Positions 50,801 through 60,678 of a DNA stretch of 64,000 bases are shown in pieces. Origin of the DNA: Catenulispora sp. MAP5-51 (lineage in GTDB: Bacteria > Actinomycetota > Actinomycetes > Streptomycetales > Catenulisporaceae); contig NZ_JBGCCH010000001.1 in assembly GCF_041261205.1 (NCBI RefSeq), forward strand, positions 62,001 to 126,000. The letters are read 5' to 3'. Below the pieces are notes generated by a model. The model was given only the letters and a program-made list of their open reading frames with translations, searched no databases and was not told where the DNA came from. The position numbers were made by a program, and so were the translations under genes. Numbering within the stretch: position 1 is the stretch's first letter; every line of letters begins with the position of its first letter.

Positions 50801-53221
50801 CTACAGCCCGCCCTCCGACGGCGCGCGCCCTCCGCCGGTCACCGGCCAGGCGAGCAGGGGGTTCCGCAGCGACGCGGCATGCCTGGCGATCACGTCGGCG
50901 TCGGGCTCGGCGAGGGTCAGCAGGCCGTAGCGAAGCCTGACCGGCCCGTTCTGCACCTGCGGGAAGTTGGTGTCCCAGTAGTTGTTCGCGATCCAGCTCA
51001 GCAGCAGCGGGTCCCGGTCGCGGGGGACGGCGTCCGGCGGCGGGCCGAAGTGGAAGCCGCCGAACTGGAGCAGCGGGGCGTCGGGGGTGAGCAGTGCGAC
51101 GGAGCTGCGGCCGTCCCACATAGCGGCCGAGGACTGCGCCGTCACCCAGCCGCGCGAGGCGCCGGGCAGTTGCTCCTCGTCGAGCAGGACACTCTGGCCG
51201 GCCGTGTCGAAGGCGGCGTGCCATCCCGGGTCCAGGGCCAGGGGGAGCGCGAGATAGATCCCGGTGGGGGAGGTGTCGCCGGCGAGGTCGACGGCGATGT
51301 CGATGTGGACGACCGGGTCGGTGGCGTCGAAGCCGATGCGCTGGACCAGGCTCCTGGTTCCCGGAGCGGCGAAGCGGCGGATGAGGGTCACCCGGCCCGG
51401 CCGTTCCTCGACCGAGCAGTCCACCACCCGCTCCGCGGGCGTGTGGCGCGGCGTCCACGCCTGCCAGCACGACTCGTCGAGCATCTCGCGGTCCAGGTTC
51501 CGCTGGTAGAACGCGCGCCGACCGCTCTCGACGAGCTCGTCGGGCTGTTCGCGGACGAACGACAGCAGGTCCATGCCGGGTCTCGGGCGCAGCACCTCGC
51601 GGCCCGTCGCGCGGTCGACCAGGGAGGTGATCCGGCCCGAGGCGGGGTCGTAGGTCAGGTGGTGGAACGGGGACTCGATGTGCCCGGTGGCCGCGACGCG
51701 GTCGACGGCGGTGGCGAAGTTGAGCTCGCGGGCCGCTTTCCCGTGCCGCACGAGCGCATGCGTGGGCTGATGGGCGAAGACCGGCTCGGGCAGGTCTTCG
51801 AGCCCGACGACCCGCCAGCTGCGCGGCGCCAGATCGACCCTTCCGAAGCGGCGCCGCGCCTCGTCCGGCCCCGGCGTCCGCCACGGCCGGTTCTCGAACG
51901 CCATCCGGCTGGCCCGGTACGTCCGCTCGGTGGCGGGCGTCGTCGCGGTGAACCACGGCTCGGGCAGGTCGAGGTGCGCGGTGCGCGGGTGATCGGTGGG
52001 GTTGACCAGCAGCATGCCCCTGATTCCCTTGTCCGCGACCGGGTTCCCGGCCAGCCGTTCCAGGGAGTCCATCACCGCGAACGCCGCCAGCTCGTGCCCT
52101 TCGTGCGCACCGGCGAGCTTCATCGCCTCGATGGCCTGGGCCTGCGGATTGGCCGGATCGCTGTTCCAGTGGCTCCAGGTGTGCTCGTCGAACAGATCGA
52201 CGCGTTCGGCCGCCTCGGCAAGCAGAACCGGGTCGGCGCCCAATGCCTCGGCGGCGGCGAGCAGCGGCTTGGACTGCTGGTTCACCGCGGTGGCGGCCGG
52301 GGAGCTGCCGACACCGAAGCTCCAGTAGTCGGTCCAGTCGCCGCGCAGCGTCGGGACGTCTTCGGCGGGGACGCGCGAAACTCGTTCTCTGAGATCGTCG
52401 AAGGTCGCGTAGCGGATGCGCGGCCCGTGCCCGCCTTCGTTCCACCGGCGTATCAGGTCCGGTAGGAACGGGTTCGGCGGTGCGTTGTCCCACATGACGG
52501 GGGAGCAGGTCGACGTCAGATACACGAACGGCAGCCGGTAACCGTCGCGAACGAGCCGATCCTGGAAGGCGGCCCAGCCCTGGGCCATCCGCTCCACCGA
52601 GTCGTCCCATGCGTTCAGGAGCTGGTCGAACATCGTGTAGTGGCTGCCGTTGAACACCCGCAGCGTCCGTCCCGACGGCGCCTCCCACGCGAACAGCCCG
52701 GGCCGGGGCGTCACCGGCGCGCCGAGGTGCCGGTTGACCGCCGTGACGAACAGGTCGACGCCGGCGTCCAGCAACTCGTCGGCGATCGGCCACGGTACGC
52801 CGTTCACGTCGTGCTGGCAGGCGACCCGCACGGGCCGCCCGACCGCGTCCTCCAACTCCCGCTTGCCGGCCAGCAGCCGGCGCAGGCCCGGCCGGTCGAT
52901 CGTGGCGCTGACGTGCCAGCGCAGCGCGGACAGCCCGATCCGGCCCTGGTCGCACAGGTCCTTGAACCGGACGAGCTGATCGTCCGGCGCGTCGGCCAGC
53001 CAGCGGCGCACCGGCTCGGTGGCCTCGCACGTCCACTTCGGCCGGTGGTCCTCCGGCAGGTCGGCGGTCTGTTCCAGCCAGTCCATGGCCTGCGTGAGGT
53101 ATTCGGACTGCAAGCGCCACAGGATCGGCTGGGAGTGCGTGTATCCGACGTCGAGGTGGCTGTGGTGCAGGACGAGGATCTCCTCGATGCCGGACTCGCT
53201 GCCGGGTACGGGGTCGGTCAC
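50801..53221 (-). CDS. GH38-like glycosidase (alpha-mannosidase-like), cytoplasmic
   Basis: 806 residues, no signal peptide. The N-terminal catalytic-like domain has LVLHHSHLDVGYTHSQP (zinc His22/Asp24-type motif of GH38) and ACQHDVNGVPWPIADELLDA with Asp140 as nucleophile candidate, then YWSFGVGSS. Middle and C-terminal beta domains follow (FHHLTYDPASGRITSLVDRA, WIANNYWDTNFPQVQNGPVR). GH38 enzymes remove alpha-mannose; this sequence is diverged, so a related hydrolase is possible. The GTG at 53221 overlaps the permease stop as GTGA, so it is the last gene of the importer operon and probably acts on imported oligosaccharides. Confidence 0.75.
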   Translation of the reverse strand: MTDPVPGSESGIEEILVLHHSHLDVGYTHSQPILWRLQSEYLTQAMDWLEQTADLPEDHRPKWTCEATEPVRRWLADAPDDQLVRFKDLCDQGRIGLSALRWHVSATIDRPGLRRLLAGKRELEDAVGRPVRVACQHDVNGVPWPIADELLDAGVDLFVTAVNRHLGAPVTPRPGLFAWEAPSGRTLRVFNGSHYTMFDQLLNAWDDSVERMAQGWAAFQDRLVRDGYRLPFVYLTSTCSPVMWDNAPPNPFLPDLIRRWNEGGHGPRIRYATFDDLRERVSRVPAEDVPTLRGDWTDYWSFGVGSSPAATAVNQQSKPLLAAAEALGADPVLLAEAAERVDLFDEHTWSHWNSDPANPQAQAIEAMKLAGAHEGHELAAFAVMDSLERLAGNPVADKGIRGMLLVNPTDHPRTAHLDLPEPWFTATTPATERTYRASRMAFENRPWRTPGPDEARRRFGRVDLAPRSWRVVGLEDLPEPVFAHQPTHALVRHGKAARELNFATAVDRVAATGHIESPFHHLTYDPASGRITSLVDRATGREVLRPRPGMDLLSFVREQPDELVESGRRAFYQRNLDREMLDESCWQAWTPRHTPAERVVDCSVEERPGRVTLIRRFAAPGTRSLVQRIGFDATDPVVHIDIAVDLAGDTSPTGIYLALPLALDPGWHAAFDTAGQSVLLDEEQLPGASRGWVTAQSSAAMWDGRSSVALLTPDAPLLQFGGFHFGPPPDAVPRDRDPLLLSWIANNYWDTNFPQVQNGPVRLRYGLLTLAEPDADVIARHAASLRNPLLAWPVTGGGRAPSEGGL

Positions 53222-54213
53222 TTGGTGGCTCCTGTGGTGAGACCGGCGATGAACTGCTTCTGCAGGGCGAGGTAGCCGGCGACGGGGATGATCGCGGCCA
53301 GGAACATCACGCCGAACAGCTGCGCGTAGTTGGTGGAGTACTGGCCCAGCGACAGATACAGGCCGGTGGTGATGGTCTGGCCCCGCAGCGGGCCGAGGAT
53401 GAACTGCGGGTTCATGAAGTCGTTCCAGATCCACAGGGACAGGAAGATCGCGACGGTCGCGGTGGCCGGGCGCATCAGGGGCATGATGATCCGCCACCAG
53501 ATCCGCAGCATCCCGGCGCCGTCCAGGGCGGCCGCCTCGACGATCTCGCCCGGGACGGCCCGCAGGAACCCGGAGTAGACGAACACCGCGAACGACAGGT
53601 ACCCGCCGCCGACGTTGGACAGGATCAGGCCCGGATAGGTGTGGTCCAGGTGCAGGATCGTCAGGATCCTGATCGTGGGCAGGAGCACCACGGCCGGCGG
53701 GATCATCAGCCCGCCGGCGAACGCGGCCAGCACGACGCGGCGGAACACCGCCGAGCGCCGGGTCAGCCAGAAGCTGAACGCCGAGCCGAGCGGGACGACC
53801 AGCAGCACCGAGGCCAGGACCGTGACCGCCGAGTTGGTCAGCCCGATCTGGATGATCTTGTCGGAGCGGCCCAGCGCGTCGGTGATGTTGTGCAGCGTCG
53901 GCGGCGCGGGCGGCGCCGACGGGTTGCGCACGATCTGGGCCTGGGACTTGAAGGCATTGATGATCGTCAGGTACAGGGGGCTGACGAAGGCCAGCGTGAG
54001 CAGCCCGGCCGCGGTCAGGTGGCCCCGCGAGGCCCAGGCCCGGCGGCGGGCCGGCGCCGGGCGCCGCCCGGATGCCGGTCGCGGAGCCGGTGTGCCCGGC
54101 CCGCCGGTTCGCGGCGCGGGCGTGGACCCGGTCGCCAGACCGGATGTCGGCTGCGACGTCGGCTGTGACGTCGGCTGCGGTGCCGGCTTCGATGCCGGAG
54201 TCATGGCGGTCAC
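53218..54213 (-). CDS. Carbohydrate ABC permease (MalG type)
   Basis: 331 residues. A cytoplasmic leader of about 60 residues is rich in Pro/Thr/Ser with tandem TSQP repeats from a 12-bp DNA repeat. Six membrane spans follow. The EAA loop is EIVEAAALDGAGMLRIWWRI, the ATPase-docking motif of MalG-type permeases. The GTG at 54213 overlaps the stop of the first permease; ATG at 54204 is an alternative. No ATPase gene is near, so a shared one such as MsiK is presumed. Confidence 0.9.
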   Translation of the reverse strand: MTAMTPASKPAPQPTSQPTSQPTSGLATGSTPAPRTGGPGTPAPRPASGRRPAPARRRAWASRGHLTAAGLLTLAFVSPLYLTIINAFKSQAQIVRNPSAPPAPPTLHNITDALGRSDKIIQIGLTNSAVTVLASVLLVVPLGSAFSFWLTRRSAVFRRVVLAAFAGGLMIPPAVVLLPTIRILTILHLDHTYPGLILSNVGGGYLSFAVFVYSGFLRAVPGEIVEAAALDGAGMLRIWWRIIMPLMRPATATVAIFLSLWIWNDFMNPQFILGPLRGQTITTGLYLSLGQYSTNYAQLFGVMFLAAIIPVAGYLALQKQFIAGLTTGATK

Positions 54214-55109
54214 AGGTCCACCTCTCGGCGTCGGAGCAGCCCGGTCACCGTCAGCGCGATGGCCGCCGACACCACCAGCAGCAGCATCGCCACCGCCGAG
54301 GCGTAGCCGAACCGGTCGTCGGTGAAGGCCAGGTTGATGATGTACAGCGCGGTGGACTGCGTGGAGTTCGCGGGGCCTCCGGAGGTCAGGGCCGCGATGA
54401 TGTCGTACAGCTTCAGCGTCGTGATCAGCGAGATGGTCACGCTGATCGTGGTCCCCGGGGCGACCATCGGCAGGGTGATCCGCCGGAAGCGGGCCCAGCG
54501 GCCGGCACCGTCGACGGTGGCGGCCTGGTACAGCTCGACCGGCACCGACTGCAGGGCGGCCAGGTGCACGACCGTGGTGAACCCGGTCAGCACCCAGGCG
54601 GCGACCAGCCCGACCGAGAACATCGCCAGATGCGGGCTGCCCAGCCAGGTGACCGGTTTGCCGATGAGCCCGGCGCTGAGCAGCAGGTGGTTCAGGACGC
54701 CGTCCTGGGCCAGGATGTAGCGCCAGACGAAGCCGACGATGACGCCGGAGAGCACCTGCGGCAGGAAGGCGACGGTGCGCATCACCCGGTAGCTCAGCGA
54801 GGTCTTGTTCAGCAGCAGCGCGAACCCGATGCCGGCGGCGTTGGCCACGGCGGTCACCGCCAGGGCGGTGAGCAGGGTGAAGGTGAGGCTGGACTTCAGG
54901 GCGTCGTCGTGCAGCATGTCCGTGTAGTTGGACACCCCGACGAACCGCGCGTGCGCCAGCAGCGGGTTCTCGTCGGTCAGGCTCTTCCAGGCGCTCATGA
55001 TCACCGGTGTGACGATGAACAGCGCGTACAGGGCGAGGGCCAGCACGGCGATCGCGCCCAGGGCGCTCTCGCCGCGCTGACGGCGTGCTCGGCCGGTCAC
55101 GGAGCTCAC
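54210..55109 (-). CDS. Carbohydrate ABC permease (MalF type)
   Basis: 299 residues with six membrane spans (IAVLALALYALFIVTPVIMS to LLLVVSAAIALTVTGLL). The EAA loop reads ELYQAATVDGAGRWARFRRI. The start is the GTG at 55109, overlapping the stop of the binding-protein gene as GTGA. The upstream extension of the frame lies within that gene. Confidence 0.92.
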   Translation of the reverse strand: MSSVTGRARRQRGESALGAIAVLALALYALFIVTPVIMSAWKSLTDENPLLAHARFVGVSNYTDMLHDDALKSSLTFTLLTALAVTAVANAAGIGFALLLNKTSLSYRVMRTVAFLPQVLSGVIVGFVWRYILAQDGVLNHLLLSAGLIGKPVTWLGSPHLAMFSVGLVAAWVLTGFTTVVHLAALQSVPVELYQAATVDGAGRWARFRRITLPMVAPGTTISVTISLITTLKLYDIIAALTSGGPANSTQSTALYIINLAFTDDRFGYASAVAMLLLVVSAAIALTVTGLLRRREVDL

Positions 55110-56434
55110 TTGGTCGCCGTGTTCCAGGCGGAGTCGAGCTTGGCCATCTGGCCGGCGACGTCGTCGGAGGCGAACAGGGCCTGGCTGGCCGCGTAGTAGG
55201 CGTCGTTCAGGCCCGAGGGCATGGCGTCGTCGTTGGACGCCCACCCGATGGAGGACACCTTCGTGTTCTGGTTCGTCACGTAGGCGTAGGAGTCCTTGAA
55301 CACCTGGGAGACGTTCACGTTGTAGTCGGCCAGGGTCTTGCCCTTGAGCATCGGGAACGCGCCGTCGCCCTCGATCAGGGCCTTGTAGTTGGCCGGGTCC
55401 AGCGACCAGGCCTCGGCGAAGGCGGTCGCCTTGTCCGGCGCCGGCGTCTTCGCGCTGATCGCCATCGAGCCGCCGACCGCGAACGGCACGACCAGCGTGC
55501 CGTCGTCGGTGGGCGTCATGAACGCGCCGAAGTCGTCGGCGTGGTCCTTCGGGACCGAGCCCAGGAACCAGCTGCCCATCATGTACATCGCGGCCTTGCC
55601 GGAGGTGAAGTTCGTGATCGAGTCGGCGTACTTCACCCCGAGCGCGCCGTCCTCGAAGTACCCGTTCTTCGCCATCGTCCGGTACTTGGCGACCGCGGTC
55701 TCGACGTTGGCGTCGGTGAACTTGACCTTGCCGGCGTAGCGCTCCTGCAGCCAGTTCGGGTCCTTGCCCAGCACGTCGGCCGACAGGATCCCGGTCAGCG
55801 GCATCGAGGCGGAGAACGGGTCGCCGCCGCCGAGCTCGATCGGGGTGATGCCGGCCTTCTTCAGCGCGGCGCAGTCGGCCGTGAAGTCCGCCCAGGTCTT
55901 CGGCGGCTGGGAGAGCCCGGCCTTGGCGAACAGCGTCTTGTTGTAGAAGACCATCGGAATGATCTGCGAGTTCGTCGGCGGGATGTAGACCTTGCCCTTG
56001 TAGGCGTTGCCCATCGGCAGCAGGAAGTTGGCGTCCACCCAGCTCTGGTCGTACGGCTTGAGCAGCCCGGCCTGGACGAACGTCGAGGGCGTGATCGACT
56101 GCAGCAGGTCCGGGAACTGGCCGGAAGCCTGGAGCTGCTTGGCGTAGGCGTCCCGGTCGGTGCTCGGCGCGACCAGCTTCTTGATGGTCAGGCCCGGGAC
56201 GGCTTTCTCGCCGTCTGCGATCGAGGTGTTCCAGAACGACGTGGTCAGGCTGGGGGTCTCGAACGTCAGGTAGGACAGCGTGGTCGAGCCGCCGCCCTTC
56301 GAGCCGCCCGAGCCGCCCGAGCCGCCCGAGCCGCCGGAGGAGGTCGCCGCCGAACACCCGGCGAGAAGGAGTCCCGCGGCCAGGCCCGCCGCGAGCAGCC
56401 GGGTCGATCTTGCCGGGGGAAGCTGGTGCCGCAT
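55106..56434 (-). CDS. Sugar-binding lipoprotein of ABC importer
   Basis: 442 residues. A lipoprotein signal ends in LLLAGCSAATSS, followed by a flexible Gly-Ser stretch. The body is a cluster-B (family 1) solute-binding fold: TLSYLTFETPSLTTSFWNTS, FPDLLQSITPSTFVQAGLLK, SGKAAMYMMGSWFLGSVPKD, VPFAVGGSMAISAKTPAPDK. It should deliver oligosaccharides to the two overlapping permeases. The ATG at 56434 has GGAGA upstream. An operator lies 89 bp upstream. Confidence 0.92.
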   Translation of the reverse strand: MRHQLPPARSTRLLAAGLAAGLLLAGCSAATSSGGSGGSGGSGGSKGGGSTTLSYLTFETPSLTTSFWNTSIADGEKAVPGLTIKKLVAPSTDRDAYAKQLQASGQFPDLLQSITPSTFVQAGLLKPYDQSWVDANFLLPMGNAYKGKVYIPPTNSQIIPMVFYNKTLFAKAGLSQPPKTWADFTADCAALKKAGITPIELGGGDPFSASMPLTGILSADVLGKDPNWLQERYAGKVKFTDANVETAVAKYRTMAKNGYFEDGALGVKYADSITNFTSGKAAMYMMGSWFLGSVPKDHADDFGAFMTPTDDGTLVVPFAVGGSMAISAKTPAPDKATAFAEAWSLDPANYKALIEGDGAFPMLKGKTLADYNVNVSQVFKDSYAYVTNQNTKVSSIGWASNDDAMPSGLNDAYYAASQALFASDDVAGQMAKLDSAWNTATK

Positions 56435-56522
56435 GAGAGTCTCCAGGGGATGCCGGGGGATGCCAGAGGATGGATAGGCCGATCGAGGCGGCGGGCGTGT
56501 CTCGACGCCGGGCCGTCTTCGA

Positions 56523-56534
56523 GATAACGTTATC
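56523..56534. promoter_or_regulatory. LacI-type operator GATAACGTTATC
   Basis: A 12-bp palindrome in the divergent promoter of the binding-protein operon and the LacI gene. It has the same core as the sites at 47045 and 57729. Confidence 0.85.
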
Positions 56535-56628
56535 CGGGAGGATGGCCTCCGGCGCTGAGGCGTGTCAAGGGTTCGACCGGATATCGGCGCTGTTACATGA
56601 TGGGCACGCACAGGATGAGGAGTCGCCG

Positions 56629-57675
56629 ATGAGCCCTGCACGGGGCGGGAACGAGGCCGGGGGGCGGGCCAAGCGGCCGACCATGGTCGACGTCGCACGC
56701 GAGGCCGGAGTGGCCCTGCGCACGGTGTCGCGCGTGGTCAACGACGACCCGACGGTCGGGCCGGAGTACGTCGCCAAGGTCCAGGCGGCCATCGCCGCGC
56801 TGAACTTCCGCCCCGACGAGCGGGCCCGGCAGCTGCGCACCGGCGTCACCGGCACGATCGGCGCCGCGGTCCGCCGGATCGCCGAGGTCAACCCGGCCCT
56901 GGCGGCCATCGAGCAGACGGCGCGCGCCTCGCGCCTGACCCTGATGGCCTCCTCCACGGACTTCGACGCCTCCCGCGAGCGCGACATCCTGGTCTCCATG
57001 TGCCGCCAGCGCCTGGACGGCATCATCGTCGAGCCGTTCGCCGAGAACCACGCCTACCTGCAGCCCGAGATCGAGGCCGGGATGCCGATGGTGGCCATGG
57101 ACCGGCCGATGAGCGGCGTGGCGGTGGACTGCGTCATGTCCGACAACGCCTCGGGCATCGGCATGGCCTTCCACCACCTGCACCGGCACGGGCACCGCCG
57201 CATCGCCTACATCGGCGACAGCGAGCAGGTCTTCTCCGGCCGCGAGCGCGCCGCGGCCTTCCGCGCCTCGCTGGTGGCGCACGGCCAGCCGGTGGCCGAT
57301 CTGGTGCACCCCGGCGAGATCGCCGCCGACCGGGTCGCCGCGGCCCTGGACGCCGCCCTGGGCGGCCCGGATCCGGCGACCGCGCTGGTCACCGGCAACA
57401 TGGACAGCACCATCGCGGTCCTGCGGCGGCTCGGTCCGCAGGCCGCCTCGCGGCTGGCGATCGTCGGGTTCGACGAGGTCCCGCTGTCCGACCTGCTGCA
57501 GCCGGCGCTCACCGTCATCGCGCAGGACACCGCCGACATCGGGCGCACCGCCGTGGAACTGCTGCGGGCCCGCATCGCCGATCCCTCGCGGCCGGTGCAG
57601 AACGTCGTGGTCCCGGTCTCGCTGACGGTGCGCGGCTCCGGTGAGGTTCCGGGCCCGGCTGTTTCGGCGTCGTAA
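56629..57675 (+). CDS. LacI-family repressor of the glycan regulon
   Basis: 348 residues. The helix-turn-helix is PTMVDVAREAGVALRTVSRV, with VNDDPTVGPEYVAKVQAAIA. The periplasmic-binding-like effector domain has ASTDFDASRERDILVSMCRQ, DNASGIGMAFHHL, HRRIAYIGD and IVGFDEVPLSDLLQPALTVI. The start at 56629 follows GATGAGGAG. The hinge alanines replace the usual VSxxTVSR by VALRTVSR, which still fits. Operators at 56523, 47045 and 57729 define its likely regulon, including itself. Confidence 0.92.
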   Translation: MSPARGGNEAGGRAKRPTMVDVAREAGVALRTVSRVVNDDPTVGPEYVAKVQAAIAALNFRPDERARQLRTGVTGTIGAAVRRIAEVNPALAAIEQTARASRLTLMASSTDFDASRERDILVSMCRQRLDGIIVEPFAENHAYLQPEIEAGMPMVAMDRPMSGVAVDCVMSDNASGIGMAFHHLHRHGHRRIAYIGDSEQVFSGRERAAAFRASLVAHGQPVADLVHPGEIAADRVAAALDAALGGPDPATALVTGNMDSTIAVLRRLGPQAASRLAIVGFDEVPLSDLLQPALTVIAQDTADIGRTAVELLRARIADPSRPVQNVVVPVSLTVRGSGEVPGPAVSAS

Positions 57676-57728
57676 CCGCCCTTTGACAGCCCTCTTGACA
57701 GACCCCCGCGGTCGCTCCACTCTTTCGA

Positions 57729-57740
57729 GATAACGTTATA
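57729..57740. promoter_or_regulatory. LacI-type operator GATAACGTTATA
   Basis: One base differs from the palindromic core. It lies 91 bp before the second GH95-like gene and 54 bp after the LacI gene. Confidence 0.75.
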
Positions 57741-57830
57741 CGGCGGCGCCCCGCAGACGCAGTCCCGCCGTGTCTTCCGCGCGGGCCGGAATCACGGCCC
57801 GGCGTCTCCCGTGAAGCGAGTGGTCGATTC

Positions 57831-60677
57831 ATGAAACTCAGCCCGCGGTCCAGAAGGACCGTCGCCGCGGGGGCTGTCGCAGCCCTCGCGGGTACCATGC
57901 TCACCACCATCTCGACCGGTCCGGCCCGGGCGGACGGCGTCACCGCCAACCAGGCCTGGCGCATCGCCCAGCAGTACACCGGCGTCTGGACGAGTCCTCC
58001 CACGAACCTGACCGGCGGCGAGACCGTCGACGCGCCACTGCTGGGCAACGGCGACATCGGGGTCGCGATCGGCGGGTCGATCGCGGATCAGACCATGTAC
58101 ATCGGCAAGAACGACTTCTTCTCCGGCTCCAGCCACGCGATCAAGCCGCTGGGGCGGATCGTGGTCACCGCGGCCGGGTTGAGCGGCTCGTCCTACAACG
58201 TGGTGCAGGACATCGCGCACGCCGAGGTGCGCGGCACCTACACCCTGGGCGGCCAGACCCTGACCACCACGAGCTGGGTCGACGCGAACTCCGGTACCTA
58301 CGTCACCTCCTTCGCGCTCAGCGGCGGCAGTGCGCAGAGCATCGGCATCAGTGTGCAGAACGGATCCGGCGGCACGCCGACCGTGAGCACCAGCGGCAAC
58401 GACCTGGACGCCGACGTGGCCGCCGACACCGGGACCGGCAGCGACCCGCACGCCCGGATCGCCGCGCGCACGATCGGCCAGACCCAGTCGGTCTCCGGCA
58501 ACACCATCACCCTGACCATGCAGCCGGGAACCACTTCCACGCTGGTCGCGGGCATCGTCTCCAGCATCGACAGCAGCTCCTGGCAGAACAGCGCCGACGC
58601 GTTGGTCAGCACCCTGACGCAGTCCGACGTCGACACCCACAAGGCCGCGCACCGCAGCTGGTGGCAGGGCTACTGGTCGCAGTCCTACGTCGAGATCCCC
58701 GACAAGGCCGTGGAGAAGAGCTGGTACGGCTCGCTGTACCTGCTGGCCTGCGTCTCCCGCTCCGGGAAATACGCCCCCGGGCTGTGGGGCAACTGGATCA
58801 CCGGCGCGATGAACTGGAACGGCGACTACCACACCAACTACAACTACGAGGCGCCGTTCTACGCCGCCTTGTCCACCAACCACATCGCGCAGATGGACGC
58901 CTACGACCAGCCGGTCCTGGACTGGCAGTCCGCCGGCCAGGCCCTGGCCTCGCAGAACGGCTACACCGGGGTCCTCTACCCGGTCGGCCTGTCGCCGAAG
59001 GGCACGAGCGCCGACACGAACCTGCACAACCAGAAGTCCGACGCCGCCAACCTCGCCAGCGACATGGTGATGCGCTTCGAGTACACCGGCGACACGTCCT
59101 ACGCCACCAAGGTCTACCCCTGGCTCAAGCAGGTCGGGCTGTTCTGGCAGAACTACCTGACGTGGGACGCCGCAAACAACCGGTACGTCATCACCAACGA
59201 CGCGCCACACGAGGACCAGTCCTACCCGCAGACCAACAGCGGCCTGTCGCTCGGCCTGGTCCACCTGCTCTTCCAGGGCCTGGTCGACATGAGCACCGCG
59301 CTGAACCAGGACGCTTCCACCCGCGCCACGTGGCAGACCATCGAGTCCCACCTCAGCGCCCTGCCGACGATGGCGTTGAACGGCCAGAGCATCCTGCGCG
59401 AGACCGAGGTCGGCAGCGACTTCGTCAACGACGGCAACGACATCGACGCCCAGGCGATCTATCCCGGCAGCCTCGTCGGCCTGGACAGCGACCCGGCCTC
59501 GCAGCAGACGGCCCGCAACACCATCGGCGCGCTCACCAACGCCTGGGGCGGAGGCAACGCCCCGGCCACGTTCTACGCCGCGGCGGCCCGAGTCGGCTAC
59601 AACCCGAGCACAATCCTGGGCAACCTCGACGACGAGGCGACCACCCAGAGCTATCCGAACATGGCGATCCACCACAACGGCGGCGGGATCGAGAACGTCA
59701 ACGTCACCACCTCCGGGCTGGACGAGATGCTGCTGCAGTCGTTCCAGGACGACATCAAGGTCTTCGCCGACTGGCCGGCGGCCACCAGCGCGAAGTTCGG
59801 CGACCTGCTCGCCTACGGCGACTTCCTGATCTCCGCCGGCAAGTCCGGCAACGCCGTCCAGTACATCCGGGCCGTGAGCCAGAACGGCGGCCCGCTGACC
59901 GTCAGCAACCCCTGGTCGGGCAGCGTCGAGGTGTACCGCGACGGCACTGACACCGGCGCGGTGTCCGGGGCGAAGCTCACCATCGCCACCTCCGCCGGCG
60001 ACACGATCGACCTCGCCCCGGCCGGCACATCGCTGGCGACCATCCAGGCCGAGCTGACGCAGTCGTTGCAGACCGGCTCCAGCAGCTCGTTCTCCTCCGG
60101 CTTCGAACCGACCGACCCGGCTTTGACCTGGAGCGACACCGTCGACTCCAGCGGCGGCGGCAGCACCGGCGTCACCGGGATCTGCTGCGGCGTGTCCGGC
60201 CCGGAGGCCGGGATCCGTACCGGCGAGACGTCGCACACCGGAAGCGGTGCGCTGATGTACTCCGGGTCGGCGCAAGGCGGGAGCAACGACTACGCGTATC
60301 TGAAGTTCTACGACCTCGGCTCGGCTCCACTGGCCATCGGGACCGGCAAGACCCTGAGTTACTGGATCTACCCCCAAAGCAACGCCACCAGCAGCTGGGT
60401 GCCTGCCGGCTCGACCAACAGCAGCTGCGTCGCCGTCGACCTGGTCTTCACCGACGGCACCACGCTGCGCGACTCCGGCGCCGTGGACCAGAACGGCGAC
60501 CGCGCTCACCCCGCCTACCAATGCGGTCACCTGACGCTCGACACGTGGAACCACGTCACCGTCAACCTGGCGGCGAACAACGCGAACAAACAGGTCAGCC
60601 GCATCCTGGTCGGCTACGACCATCCCGGCTCCACCGGCGGCTATCGCGGCTACATCGACGATCTGACCATCGGCTGA
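57831..60677 (+). CDS. Secreted GH95-like glycoside hydrolase (paralogue)
   Basis: 948 residues. A signal peptide (TVAAGAVAALAGTMLTTIST, cleavage near ARA) is followed by the same domain order as the gene at 47134: APLLGNGDIGVAIGGSIADQ, NWNGDYHTNYNYEAPFYAAL, GGGIENVNVTTSGLDEMLLQ, and the C-terminal sandwich with GICCGVSGPEAGIRTGETSH. The two are alike over the whole length but clearly diverged, so an older duplication is likely, perhaps with different specificity. It heads a run with the CocE-type esterase, the isomerase-like gene and the ROK-type kinase. Confidence 0.87.
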   Translation: MKLSPRSRRTVAAGAVAALAGTMLTTISTGPARADGVTANQAWRIAQQYTGVWTSPPTNLTGGETVDAPLLGNGDIGVAIGGSIADQTMYIGKNDFFSGSSHAIKPLGRIVVTAAGLSGSSYNVVQDIAHAEVRGTYTLGGQTLTTTSWVDANSGTYVTSFALSGGSAQSIGISVQNGSGGTPTVSTSGNDLDADVAADTGTGSDPHARIAARTIGQTQSVSGNTITLTMQPGTTSTLVAGIVSSIDSSSWQNSADALVSTLTQSDVDTHKAAHRSWWQGYWSQSYVEIPDKAVEKSWYGSLYLLACVSRSGKYAPGLWGNWITGAMNWNGDYHTNYNYEAPFYAALSTNHIAQMDAYDQPVLDWQSAGQALASQNGYTGVLYPVGLSPKGTSADTNLHNQKSDAANLASDMVMRFEYTGDTSYATKVYPWLKQVGLFWQNYLTWDAANNRYVITNDAPHEDQSYPQTNSGLSLGLVHLLFQGLVDMSTALNQDASTRATWQTIESHLSALPTMALNGQSILRETEVGSDFVNDGNDIDAQAIYPGSLVGLDSDPASQQTARNTIGALTNAWGGGNAPATFYAAAARVGYNPSTILGNLDDEATTQSYPNMAIHHNGGGIENVNVTTSGLDEMLLQSFQDDIKVFADWPAATSAKFGDLLAYGDFLISAGKSGNAVQYIRAVSQNGGPLTVSNPWSGSVEVYRDGTDTGAVSGAKLTIATSAGDTIDLAPAGTSLATIQAELTQSLQTGSSSSFSSGFEPTDPALTWSDTVDSSGGGSTGVTGICCGVSGPEAGIRTGETSHTGSGALMYSGSAQGGSNDYAYLKFYDLGSAPLAIGTGKTLSYWIYPQSNATSSWVPAGSTNSSCVAVDLVFTDGTTLRDSGAVDQNGDRAHPAYQCGHLTLDTWNHVTVNLAANNANKQVSRILVGYDHPGSTGGYRGYIDDLTIG

Positions 60678-60678
60678 C

